Source: Bacteroidales bacterium (GTDB taxonomy: Bacteria; Bacteroidota; Bacteroidia; Bacteroidales; JAAUTT01). From it: a stretch of 14,340 nt of DNA. The notes beneath the pieces are model-generated. The model searched no databases. It was not told where the DNA came from and was given only the letters and a program-made list of their open reading frames with translations. Numbering within the stretch: position 1 is the stretch's first letter; every line of letters begins with the position of its first letter. The translations under genes and the position numbers were made by a program. Of this stretch, positions 1 through 8,700 are shown piece after piece. The stretch lies in contig JAAUTT010000026.1 in assembly GCA_012031335.1 (NCBI GenBank), positions 1-14,340 of the forward strand, in the 5' to 3' direction.

Positions 1-204
1 ATCAGTTTTAGTTTTGCTCACATTTTTTATCTTAACAGAATTTCTCTGATATTGACGTTAATTCAGGGATTCTATCTTGCCTATTTGTATTTTAAAACAC
101 AGAATTTCATTTTCGTAGCCTTACTTCATAGTTTTTATGGTGTATTAGTATTCACAGTGGGCCTTGGCCAATATTTCTGGGTGGGAATGGAAGAATATAT
201 TTAA
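1..204 (+). CDS. C-terminal fragment of a membrane protein, probable CPBP-family intramembrane protease (5' end outside window)
   Basis: An open frame runs from base 1 to a TAA at 202-204 and gives about 67 residues, so only the C-terminus is present. It is very hydrophobic, with two probable membrane segments. It contains a short FAH-type motif near residue 6, then a GFYLAYLYFKT stretch, then LLHSFYG near residue 47. In CPBP (CAAX protease / Abi) proteins an F-x-x-x-H helix is followed by a G-x-x-x-G-x-x-Y helix and a final helix with a conserved His (often H-x-x-x-N). The order here fits, although the last Asn is replaced. If correct, it would be an intramembrane metal-dependent peptidase or a relative. 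The N-terminal EExxxR motif that would settle the family lies outside the window. A generic polytopic membrane protein is the alternative. Confidence 0.5.
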   Translation: MSFSFAHIFYLNRISLILTLIQGFYLAYLYFKTQNFIFVALLHSFYGVLVFTVGLGQYFWVGMEEYI

Positions 205-288
205 CTATCACAAATAAATTCTCATATCCATTTATTTCTAATAATTATATCTTTACCACCGGATATAAAAAACATGCATGAATTGTAA

Positions 289-341
289 ATGATCCGAAAA
301 GAGCATCAACAGGGATATACAAATCATCATGGATTTTCCAT
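289..341 (+). repeat. Direct repeat, copy 1
   Basis: This is the first copy of an imperfect direct repeat. It begins ATGATCCGAAA and, after a variable middle (GAGCATCAACAGGGATAT), contains an exact 14-base word ACAAATCATCATGG at 319-332, then TTTTCCA. The second copy is about 92 bp downstream. The copies share the start block, the 14-mer and the TTCCA end in the same order, so this is a real duplication and not chance composition. Confidence 0.7.
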
Positions 342-356
342 TTGACCTTGAACTTT

Positions 357-364
357 TAACTTTG
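357..364 (+). promoter_or_regulatory. Candidate Bacteroidota -7 box
   Basis: TAACTTTG matches the Bacteroidota sigma-ABfr -7 consensus TAnnTTTG exactly and lies about 98 bp upstream of the peptidase ATG. The nearest TTTG that could act as a -33 element (341-344) is only 12 bp away, shorter than the usual ~19-20 bp, so the assignment is weak. The surrounding TTGAAC/TTTAAC low-complexity run also makes a chance match more likely. Confidence 0.25.
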
Positions 365-380
365 AACACATGAAATGTCC

Positions 381-435
381 ATGATCCGAAATGATCTCCA
401 ATCAGGAATGAACAAATCATCATGGCGTATTCCAT
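381..435 (+). repeat. Direct repeat, copy 2
   Basis: This is the second copy of the repeat. ATGATCCGAAA at 381 is followed by TGATCTCCAATCAGGAATGA, then ACAAATCATCATGG at 412-425 and GTATTCCAT. It ends 26 bp before the peptidase signal-peptide ATG, so it would lie in the 5' leader or promoter of the 462-3543 operon. Function is unknown. It may be a duplicated regulatory site or the relic of a small duplicated gene end. Confidence 0.7.
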
Positions 436-461
436 ACAACCTTTAAAATAAATTTTTACGA

Positions 462-1606
462 ATGAAATACAACTTTTTACTAACAACCGCATTATTGTTT
501 ATTTCCTATCCTCGGTGGTTTCACAACCAGTATCTGAAGGATATAAGTTTACAATGCAAAAGCAAATTCCTGCCACCCCGGTGAAAAACCAAAACCGTAC
601 AAATACCTGCTGGAGTTTTTCGGCTGTCAGCATGCTCGAGTCGGAACTCATCAAGGCTAACAAAGGTGAATACGATTTATCGGAAATGTTTATCGTTTAT
701 CATAATTACCTCAGAAAAGCCGACAAGTTTGTTCGTATGCACGGTACTGTAGAATTTGCCGGTGGTGGAGAAAATAACGATGTTACGGATGTAATGAAAA
801 CTCTTGGTCTGGTGCCCGAAAGTGTTTTTTCGGGGTTAAAACCGGGAGAAACCGGACACAATCATATGGAAATGGATAAGGTATTAAAAAGTTACATGGA
901 GGAAATAGTTAAGAATGGTACTCAGCCACTATCACCCGTATGGATGAATGGTTTCGAGGGAATCTTAAAATCTTACCTTGGTAACTTACCAACCCAGTTT
1001 ACCTATCAGGGCAAGCAATTTACTCCCGAATCATTTTCGACATCGTTGGGTATAAATCCAAATGACTATATCATGGTTTCGTCTTTTACACATCACCCGT
1101 TTTACGAAACTTTTATCCCGGAACTGCCCGATAACTGGTCGTGGGGTAAGGCTTACAATGTTCCACTCGATGAATTTCAGTCTATCGTAGACAATGCTCT
1201 TAATACGGGATACTCTATTGCATGGGCAAGCGATGTGAGCGATAAGGGATTTAATTTTAAACAGGGGGTAGCTATAGTTCCCGATTTTGATGAGAAAAAA
1301 GCTACTCAGTCCGATTGGGATAAGGCTTTTGCATCACCGGCAAAAGAAAAACAGATTACCCAGGAATTACGCCAGGTCGATTTTGATAATTATTCCACCA
1401 CAGACGATCATGGTATGCATATCACAGGATTAGCTACCGATCAATCCGGAAATAAGTATTATTATGTCAAAAATTCGTGGGGAACAGAAAACCCGTATAA
1501 GGGTTATATTTATGTTTCAGGAGCATTTTTCAAATTGAGAACTACTGTTATTTTTCTTAACAAGAACGGTATTCCTGAAGTGCTCCGAAAAAAAATGGGG
1601 GTTTAA
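462..1606 (+). CDS. Secreted C1B-family cysteine aminopeptidase (bleomycin hydrolase / PepC-like), leader frameshifted
   Basis: This is a papain-fold cysteine peptidase of the bleomycin hydrolase/PepC group, predicted to trim peptides in the envelope or outside the cell. Counting from the in-frame GTG at 515, the residues expected of the catalytic site are present: Gln in KNQNRT (about 26), nucleophile Cys32 in TCWSFS, His299 in DHGMHITG, and Asn320 in KNSWGT. The body ends at a TAA at 1604-1606. A better start is ATG462, which encodes MKYNFLLTTALLF, a signal-peptide core, but it is one frame off. Adding one base near 498-514 joins the two into a ~381-residue protein with cleavage likely near VVS-QP, a normal length for secreted Bacteroidota homologues. 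GTG515 alone would give 363 residues and no signal. It is followed after 19 bp by aguB and is probably co-transcribed with it. Confidence 0.88.
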
Positions 1607-1625
1607 CCTTTTCAAAATAAAATGG

Positions 1626-2489
1626 ATGGCAAAAATTAAGATTGGTTTGGTTCAAATGGCATGTTCGGATAATAAAACAGAAAATATTTCCAAAGCCAGA
1701 AAAAAGATAAAGGAGGCAGCTTTAGGAGGCGCCCAAATCGTTTGTCTGCAGGAACTGTTTTCTTCCTTATATTTTTGTGATGTGGAAGAACATGCCAATT
1801 TTAACCTGGCTGAGCCTGTTCCGGGTCCAACTACAGAAGATTTTCAGGTGCTGGCACGCGAATTAAATGTTGTTATTATTGCTTCTCTGTTTGAAAAGCG
1901 TGCACCAGGGTTGTATCATAATACCACCGCCGTTATTGATGCCGATGGTTCTTATCTTGGCAAATATCGTAAACAGCACATTCCCGATGACCCCGGATAT
2001 TATGAAAAATTTTATTTTACTCCCGGCGATGATGGTTATCGCACTTTTCGTACAAAATATGCTAACATCGGAGTGCTGATCTGCTGGGATCAATGGTATC
2101 CCGAAGCTGCCAGAATTACAGCCTTAAAAGGTGCAGAAATACTATTTTATCCAACAGCCATCGGTTGGGATGTTACTGAGACGGATGAAGTGAATAGGGA
2201 ACAGTTTCAGGCCTGGCAAATCATTCAACGTTCGCATGCTATTGCTAATGGAGTTCATGTGGTAAGTGTAAACCGGGTAGGGAAGGAGGCCGGTCAGCAA
2301 TTCTGGGGAGGCTCCTTTGTTGCCAATCCTTTCGGCACCATCCTTTACCAGGCACCTCACACCGCGGAGGAAGTTCATGTTCAGGAAATAGATACCGAAC
2401 TTACCGGACATTACCGATCGGTATGGCCTTTCCTTCGTGATCGCCGTATCGATACCTATGAGCCAATTATTAAAAGATATCTGGAATAA
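1626..2489 (+). CDS. aguB: N-carbamoylputrescine amidase
   Basis: A cytosolic nitrilase-superfamily amidase that hydrolyses N-carbamoylputrescine to putrescine, CO2 and ammonia, the last step of the agmatine route to polyamines. The 287-residue length is typical. The catalytic triad is visible: Glu43 in CLQELF, Lys116 in YRKQHIP, and nucleophile Cys153 in LICWDQWYPE. The DQWYPEAAR and GWDV segments are characteristic of AguB rather than of general omega-amidases. The start at 1626 is chosen because MAKIKIGLVQMAC is the conserved first beta strand; the ATG at 1622 is in another frame. No clear Shine-Dalgarno is seen, as is usual in this phylum. It lies 19 bp after the peptidase and 22 bp before aguA, the enzyme of the preceding reaction, which strongly supports the assignment. 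The frame is intact. Confidence 0.95.
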   Translation: MAKIKIGLVQMACSDNKTENISKARKKIKEAALGGAQIVCLQELFSSLYFCDVEEHANFNLAEPVPGPTTEDFQVLARELNVVIIASLFEKRAPGLYHNTTAVIDADGSYLGKYRKQHIPDDPGYYEKFYFTPGDDGYRTFRTKYANIGVLICWDQWYPEAARITALKGAEILFYPTAIGWDVTETDEVNREQFQAWQIIQRSHAIANGVHVVSVNRVGKEAGQQFWGGSFVANPFGTILYQAPHTAEEVHVQEIDTELTGHYRSVWPFLRDRRIDTYEPIIKRYLE

Positions 2490-2511
2490 TTTTATTTTCA
2501 TTAATTTATAG

Positions 2512-3543
2512 ATGACGCCAAAAGAATCAGGATACCGGTTTCCGGCCGAATGGGAAAAACATGTGGCTACCTGGCTTACTTACCCGCATAACGAAGCTTC
2601 TTTCCCGGGAATGATGGACAGGATATATAATTCTTACCTGCAATTTATCAAAGCCATCGTCAAAAGTGAAATTGTACGTATCAATGTTCCCGATTTGACC
2701 TATAAGCAACAACTTGTAGATCAGTTAAAGGAATTTCGTATCGATGATGAAAGGGTTGAGATATTTATTCATCCCAGCGACGATGTATGGTGTCGCGATC
2801 ATGGACCTTGTTTTGTTATCAACAATAATAATCCAAACCGAAAAGCCATTGTTAACTGGGGGTTTAATGCTTGGGGTGGTAAATATCCTTATGAGAATGA
2901 TAATAATATTCCTTTAAAGGTTGCCGCTCATTATGGTTATCCTGTTTTTACGCCCGGAATTATCATGGAAGGCGGGTCTATAGATGTAAACAGTAAAGGC
3001 ACATTGCTAACAACAACAGCTTGTTTGCTGAATAAAAACCGAAATCCTCAATTGTCGCAAGACCAGATTGAAATCTTTCTGATGCGGTATTATAATGTTG
3101 AACAGATTGTTTGGCTTGGGGATGGAATAGCAGGGGATGATACTGATGGTCATGTTGACGATATAACGCGCTTTGCCAGTGATAATGTTATTGTGACAGC
3201 TGTGGAAGTAAATCGGAATGACGAAAACTACCAGCCATTGCAGGATAATCTGAAACAATTGAAGAAATTGCGCCTGATTGATGGTAAACAACCTGATATT
3301 GTTGAAATTCCTATGCCCGATCCGGTTTATTATGAGGGTAACCGGTTACCTGCTTCATATGCTAATTTCTATATTACAAACGAAGGGCTGATAGTTCCTA
3401 ATTTCCGCTGTAAAAATGATGATAAGGCTATGTTATTGCTTCAGGAATGTTTTCCGGGGAAGGAAATAACAGGTATCGATTCGAAAGATATTGTCTGGGG
3501 TTTTGGAAGTTTTCACTGCCTGAGTCAGCAGGAACCTGAATAA
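2512..3543 (+). CDS. aguA: Agmatine deiminase (agmatine iminohydrolase)
   Basis: A cytosolic guanidino-group-modifying enzyme of the PAD/porphyromonas-type family that converts agmatine to N-carbamoylputrescine and ammonia, the substrate of the adjacent AguB. At 343 residues it has the normal length. Signature elements in order: WLTYPHNEASFPG near the N-terminus, VWCRDHGP (Asp96, His97), NWGFNAWGGKY, MEGGSIDVN, GDDTDGHVDD with active-site His214, and the nucleophile Cys336 in GSFHCLSQQ close to the C-terminus. Translation starts at ATG2512 in an AT-rich gap. No arginine decarboxylase (speA), which would supply agmatine, is in the window. The gene is followed by a hairpin terminator, so it ends the operon. 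The frame is intact. Confidence 0.95.
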   Translation: MTPKESGYRFPAEWEKHVATWLTYPHNEASFPGMMDRIYNSYLQFIKAIVKSEIVRINVPDLTYKQQLVDQLKEFRIDDERVEIFIHPSDDVWCRDHGPCFVINNNNPNRKAIVNWGFNAWGGKYPYENDNNIPLKVAAHYGYPVFTPGIIMEGGSIDVNSKGTLLTTTACLLNKNRNPQLSQDQIEIFLMRYYNVEQIVWLGDGIAGDDTDGHVDDITRFASDNVIVTAVEVNRNDENYQPLQDNLKQLKKLRLIDGKQPDIVEIPMPDPVYYEGNRLPASYANFYITNEGLIVPNFRCKNDDKAMLLLQECFPGKEITGIDSKDIVWGFGSFHCLSQQEPE

Positions 3544-3561
3544 TCAAAAACTTATAAAAAT

Positions 3562-3597
3562 AGAAAAGAGCTCACCTTGTAAGGGGAACTCTTTTCT
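3562..3597. terminator. Bidirectional hairpin terminator between convergent genes
   Basis: AGAAAAGAG (3562-3570) pairs perfectly with CTCTTTTCT (3589-3597). The stem extends inward through a partly paired CTCACC/GGGGAA region, leaving a short loop around TTGTAAG. A-rich DNA on the left and TCTTCTAT on the right provide U-rich tails in both directions. Its position between aguA (+, ends 3543) and the lipoprotein gene (-, ends 3613) fits a shared terminator. Confidence 0.75.
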
Positions 3598-3612
3598 TCT
3601 ATAGCTTTTAAA

Positions 3613-4422
3613 TCAATTATTGCATGTTATATTGGCGAATGAAGAATTCCAACAATGCCATTCATTGTTAGTATATATAACAGACGACTTTATACGTCCT
3701 TCTTTTGTTGTCTTGTTCCATTCAATATTGATATAATCGTCATGTGTTTTACCATAAATGGTATAATAGGTGTCGTAAAGCAGATCGTCTTTGGTTCCGT
3801 ATTCAATATAACCGCCGGCAGCAGGGTCATTTGTTTTTACATATGTGTACTTCAGAGTTCCTCCGTTTTCGCCTTCTTTTGTCCAGTTTATTTTCAATAG
3901 GGGATTGGTATTAACCGGATTTTCATTTAACAACCACCATCCGCCAGTTTGGTCCAAGGCAGATGCTCCCGTAAACCAAAGGAAATCAGCACTTGTATTG
4001 CCCGACTTTGTAGTAGATATATACATCTTCCATTCAACAGAGTCGGTAACAATTTTCCCCTGAAGTTTTGCATTGATCGTGAGAGAGTCTGTTCCTACCT
4101 TAAATTTCCATTCCCAGGTATTATTATCAATATAACTGGCCTTTTGCTCGGTGGCTTTCTGAAATGCAACAACCGGGATTGCACAATTAGCATAAAGGAT
4201 AATATTCCAGTACGAAACACTTAATACAGAATACTGCCAGTTGGTTATCAGAATTGAGCCATTTTTTTTACTGCTGAAACTGCTGAAATCCATAATCATG
4301 CTACCTGTTGGCGGGAGGTCGGGCGATTTTTCATGTTCATCCTTTTTACAGGAATTTAAGAGAAAAATAGCTGATAATATCACCAGAAGTGAAATTGCTG
4401 AGATTTTTTTTCCGTTTATCAT
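3613..4422 (-). CDS. Lipoprotein of unknown function
   Basis: I do not recognise this 269-residue protein. The N-terminus is a clear lipoprotein signal: basic MINGKK, a hydrophobic core, and lipobox LNSC with the lipidated Cys at residue 25, followed by charged KKDEHEK. The acidic residues soon after the Cys and the phylum suggest an envelope lipoprotein, possibly surface-exposed, though the exact location is uncertain. The mature part is rich in Trp, Tyr, Thr and Asn with alternating hydrophobic residues (for example WEWKFKVG, VEWKMYIS, INIEWNKTT), typical of an all-beta barrel or sandwich. No catalytic motif is evident. It lies 93 bp downstream of the creatininase gene on the same strand and may be co-transcribed or have its own promoter; the gap shows neither clearly. 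The frame is intact. Confidence 0.75.
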   Translation of the reverse strand: MINGKKISAISLLVILSAIFLLNSCKKDEHEKSPDLPPTGSMIMDFSSFSSKKNGSILITNWQYSVLSVSYWNIILYANCAIPVVAFQKATEQKASYIDNNTWEWKFKVGTDSLTINAKLQGKIVTDSVEWKMYISTTKSGNTSADFLWFTGASALDQTGGWWLLNENPVNTNPLLKINWTKEGENGGTLKYTYVKTNDPAAGGYIEYGTKDDLLYDTYYTIYGKTHDDYINIEWNKTTKEGRIKSSVIYTNNEWHCWNSSFANITCNN

Positions 4423-4515
4423 GGGTAAAAATTTAACTTTATTAAAAACGGAGAATTGGGAAAAATGTTACAGGTTATAATATAAATTTGATTTCCAAAC
4501 AATTAATATACCGTT

Positions 4516-5276
4516 TCACTTGTACAATTCACTGGTTATATGCAATTCCCGAAAGAAATCAGCAATTTTCCCTGTTGCTTCTTCAAAATACTGATGTCCT
4601 TTTTCCGGTGTGGAAGCCTCCGGATTTCCAATACCGGTATCATCAGTTACTTTGGTCCATGCCCGGGGAGCCCACATCCACCCTCATTACGTGCTTTAAA
4701 AACCAGTTCGCGGGCTTTGCCGTTTCCCGCTTCACTTAATGGCAATACAAGATGCGGAAAAAGATACATCATTAAACTGGTTTCCATTTCTCCGGCATGC
4801 TCTCCTGTATCTTCAAAAATTGTACTTGCCCTGAGAACCTGATACCAGTTTACCTGACAAATAAATACATCGGCGTATTTGCCCTGTAATTGACGGATTA
4901 TCTGCTTAAAGTCATTCCCTCCATGCCCGTTAAAAACAACCAGTTTCTTCACTCCATGAGGTCGAAGGGATTCAATTATATCTTCGAGTATGCTTGTTTG
5001 TGTGGATGGATTCATGTTAATGGTTAGCGGAATGTCGAGCTGACCAGTATTCACGCCAAAGGGAATAACCGGGAGTACTGTAACAGGAACATTCATAATT
5101 GCTGCCTTACGTGCAGACTCTTCAGCAAATGCCTGAGAAAGATAATTGTCCGTACCATATGGCAAATGATAATTATGGGCTTCGGTAGCACCCCATGGAA
5201 CAATAGCAATGTCGGGAATGGGAAAATTTTCTTTGCTGTATTTTGCCTCGTAAAGTAAATGCTGAAATTGTGACAT
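4516..5276 (-). CDS. Creatininase-family amidohydrolase (one frameshift)
   Basis: A cytosolic metal-dependent amidohydrolase of the creatininase/MftE/ArfB family. The expected metal-binding pattern is visible near the N-terminus: PWGATEAHNYHLPYGTDN, with Glu32, His34, His37 and Asp43. Later come GVNTGQLDIPLTIN, FNGHGGND and EHAGEMETS, all family hallmarks. I start at ATG5276 (MSQFQHLLYEAKY); the frame is open for another 70 codons upstream, but that extension does not look like family sequence. The frame stops early at 4647, just after the EMETS region. One missing base in the CCC run at 4681-4683 accounts for this: the next frame continues WMWAPRAWTKVTDDTG, the conserved C-terminal block, to a TGA at 4516-4518, giving ~253 residues. 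The substrate cannot be inferred; creatinine itself is unlikely without creatinase nearby. Confidence 0.85.
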
Positions 5277-5798
5277 ATAATTTATATTATTGGTTAAACA
5301 CCATACTTTTTTTGTTAAAAATAGAACATATAAACCGGATTCTCCTGAACCTGAACAAAAACTTTTCACAAATTGCAGGAAATTAATTCCAGATCTTTTA
5401 TGGTAAAACAATTTTGATATAATGCTTATTTCAGGTGTTTGAGAACAGATTATCGTATTCGCCGGAGAATAGCATGACAAATCCATATTTTCCTTAATTT
5501 TCTCTTTTACTTAAAAACTTCGTGATCTTAAATTGCTATATTTGAAAAACTGGATAAGTAATCCGCTACCTTTTCGAAAGGTTAACTGGAATGATTAAAA
5601 ATAAACAGATTCATCGGCTTTTTTTGGGTATTCCTTATAATTTATTATACTTGTTCCGGTTATTAAATGGGTTTCTTCTCAATACCACAAACAGAACCAC
5701 TTTTAAACAAAATTTGCCTGTTTTTATTTTATTGAGAAACGTGAGAAGTTGGGTGCAGAAATTGCACTGTAATGTGATTGATTTTGATTTAAGTTATT
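5277..5798. other. 522-bp divergent intergenic region
   Basis: This lies between the divergent starts of the creatininase (-) and GH3 (+) genes. Both should be transcribed from here. The open extension of the creatininase frame up to 5486 and a 92-codon plus-strand frame at 5591-5869, which overlaps the GH3 start, lack any recognisable protein features. A candidate -7 box at 5537-5544 and a small hairpin at 5568-5582 (ACCTTT, loop TCG, AAAGGT) lie in the middle. I see no tRNA, riboswitch or repeat that I can name. Confidence 0.5.
5537..5544 (+). promoter_or_regulatory. Candidate -7 box facing the GH3 gene
   Basis: TATATTTG fits the Bacteroidota -7 consensus TAnnTTTG in an otherwise AT-rich context. 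There is no good TTG at the usual -33 distance. If used, transcription would begin near 5550 and leave a leader of about 250 nt before the GH3 ATG, containing the 5568-5582 hairpin. Confidence 0.25.
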
Positions 5799-8700
5799 AT
5801 GTTGATTCTGCAACGGTTATTTGTTTTTATATCATTACTTGTTCTCTCAATAAGGGTTTTTTGTGGTAGTCCTGAAAATGCTCCCTCAACCAAAGCTCCG
5901 GGATCTCCATATACTTTAAATAATACACCCTGGGCCGATTCCGTTTTTAATAACCTCACCCTCGATGAACGTATAGCCCAATTGTTTATGGTGGCTGCAT
6001 TTTCAAATAAAGACAGGAAACATGAGGAAGAAATTGCCAATCTGGTTTCGAAATACAATATTGGCGGAATAATCTTTTTCAGGGAACTCCTGTAAAACAG
6101 GCCAGCCTTACTAATTATTATCAAACAAAGGCAAAAACCCCATTGGTTATTGCTATGGATGCCGAATGGGGGTTAGGAATGCGACTTGATTCCACCATCG
6201 ATTTCCCCCGTCAGATGATGCTTGGCGCCGTTCAAAATCCTGATATGATTTATGAGATGGGCGAAAATATTGCCTGGCAACTTAGGCGAATGGGTGTACA
6301 TATTAATTTTGCTCCTGTTGTGGATATCAATAACAACCCCGATAATCCTGTTATCAGCAATCGTTCTTTCGGAGAGGACCGCCAACTGGTATCTTCACTT
6401 TCAATGGCTTATATGATGGGTTTGCAAAACCATCATATCTTTGCAGTTGCAAAGCATTTTCCAGGTCATGGCGATACCAATTCGGATTCACATTTTGATC
6501 TTCCCGTTATTAATAAAGAATTTAGCAGGATCGATTCTATTGAGCTGTATCCTTTTAAACATCTCATTGCCGGAAATCTCGGCGGAATAATGATTGCTCA
6601 CCTTAATATTCCCAGTCTTGATAGTACTTCCGGACTTCCTGCCACATTATCAAAAAAATAGTAACAAATCTGCTAAGAGATTCCTTAAAGTTCGATGGCT
6701 TGGTATTTACCGACGCCCTGAACATGAAAGGTGTAACCAATTTTTTCAAAAACGGCGAAGCCGAAGTGAAAGCTCTTGAAGCTGGAAATGATATTCTGGT
6801 TATGTCGGATGATATTCCTCTTGCTATTTCGAAAATTAAGCAGGCCATCATCACCGGACGAATTACGGAGGCTCAGATTAACGAATCGTGTAAAAAGGTT
6901 TTAATTTTAAAAGAGTGGGCTGGCTTGAACAGGAACGAAGAAATTTCTTTACTAAACCTTGTAAAGGATTTAAACAATCCGCAGGCTAACCATCTCAATC
7001 GAACGATTGTTGAAAATGCGCTTACGGTAGTAAAAAACAACAACGATTTGATTCCGGTAAAAAACCTAGAATCTTCCAGAATTGCCGTAGTAACTATTGG
7101 CAGTGAAGTAGAGAATGAGTTCGATCAAACGGTTGGACTTTATGCTGAAGTTGATAATTTTTATCTCGGAAAAAAGGCAAATGCCGAAACTGTTACAAGC
7201 CTGATTAATAATTTGAGTAATTATAATCTCATAATAGTTGGGGTTATGAATACCAATTTCAACCCCAAAAGGAATTATGGCGTTATCGGAAATGCTATGG
7301 ACTTTCTAAACAGGTTATCTCAGCGCGATAAAACAATATTAACTGTTTTTGCTCCACCATACTTTTTAAACAGAATAGAAAACCTGAAAGGTTATAAATC
7401 CATTATTGTATCGTACGAAGACAATCCTGTTACCAGGGAATGTGCTGCACAGCTTATTTTTGGCGGTATAACTGCCAAAGGAGTGCTTCCCGTAACGGCA
7501 GCACCTGGTATTGAATTTAAACATGGATTATCCACTGACCAGCCTAGCCGTTTAAAATACTCAGTTCCCGAAGCGGTTAAAATTAATTCAAACTACCTTC
7601 AAAAAATTGATAGTATAGTTAACGATGCTATTCTTAAAAAAGCAATGCCTGGTTGTCAGATATTGGCGGCAAAGGATGGAACAGTTTTTTATCATAAGGC
7701 TTTTGGCTATCACACTTACGACAGTATCCGCAAGGTTGTGCTGACTGATATTTACGATATTGCTTCTATTACCAAAGTGGCAGCTACTTTGCCTTCAATT
7801 ATGAAACTATATGAAGCCGGGTCGTTTAAAACTACAAAATCCTTGTCCGATTATCTTCCTGAACTTAAAAAAACAAATAAGAGCGAAATTTTGATGATTG
7901 ATATTCTTACCCATCAATCCAGACTTCAAACATATATTCCATTTCATCTCAGCTTGCTGTTGCCTTTAAATAAATCGGAGAAACGGGTGCCCAAAGAATT
8001 TTTTGTTAATCATAATGTTAAACTGGGATACTCTTATCTGGCAAATAACTCTAGGCGTTACAAACCAGGATATTTATCCGATACCGCTAGTTTTACTTTT
8101 GGTAATCAGGTGTGCGATAGTTTATTTGTATTAACTTCTTTTGAAGATACTATTTTTAGCCGTATATCAAGTTCCAGCCTTCTAACAAATAAGGAGTATC
8201 GATATAGTGATCTAAACTTTATTTATCTGTACAAGGTTTTCAATTCGATAAGCACTATACCCTTACACGAATATACTCGTCAGAATTTTTATACCCATCT
8301 GGGTGCAAAAACTCTTGGCTATTGGCCTTTGCTGCGTTACGACAAGAATCGGATTGTTCCGACCGAACTGGACCTCACATTCAGGCAGCAACTTATTCAT
8401 GGATATGTTCACGACCAGATTGCATCATTAATGGGTGGTGTAAGCGGGCATGCGGGATTGTTTTCGAATGCCAACGATTTGGCTAAACTCTTTCAGATGT
8501 ATTTGAACGGAGGAACCTATGGTGGCGAGAAATATTTCGAAAAACTACTTTCGACTATTTCAATTCCACACCATTCATTGCAGGAGGAAACAGGCGTGGA
8601 CTGGGTTTTGATAAACCCGAGCTGAATCCTTTAAAACAGGGGCCTACCTGTTATTGTGTTTCACCAAAAAGTTTTGGCCACTCAGGGTTTACTGGTACTT

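Larger units (their letters stand above)
205..461. other. Intergenic region upstream of the C1 peptidase gene
   Basis: This is AT-rich DNA between the membrane-protein stop and the signal-peptide ATG of the C1 peptidase. No coding frame is convincing: a 79-codon frame on the minus strand at 253-492 has no recognisable features and overlaps the peptidase leader. The region holds two diverged copies of a ~55-bp direct repeat (listed separately) and, between them, a low-complexity stretch built on TTGAAC/TTTAAC words. Confidence 0.6.

Noticed and set aside
253..492. Minus-strand 79-codon open frame in the left intergenic region
   Set aside because: It runs across the direct repeats and the peptidase leader, and its composition reflects the repeat and not a protein. 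No motif is visible.
1863..2501. Overlapping minus-strand open frames within aguB
   Set aside because: They are shadows of a well-supported intact gene with a complete Glu-Lys-Cys triad.
5277..5486. 70-codon upstream extension of the creatininase-family frame
   Set aside because: The family's conserved sequence begins shortly after ATG5276. The extension has many Cys and Ser residues and no family similarity, so it is treated as untranslated.
5753..5767. GTGCA-GAAAT-TGCAC inverted repeat upstream of GH3
   Set aside because: The arms are only 5 bp, with no U tract or known operator similarity. This is within chance expectation for AT-rich spacer DNA.
5591..5869. 92-codon plus-strand open frame before the GH3 gene
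   Set aside because: It overlaps the GH3 signal-peptide start in another frame, has AT-driven hydrophobic composition and shows no recognisable domain. It is probably non-coding.
6652..6658. Programmed ribosomal frameshifting at the A7 run in the GH3 gene
   Set aside because: An A-run slippery site is conceivable, but the same gene has two further breaks at other runs and four other genes are also broken. Assembly indels explain all of them together.
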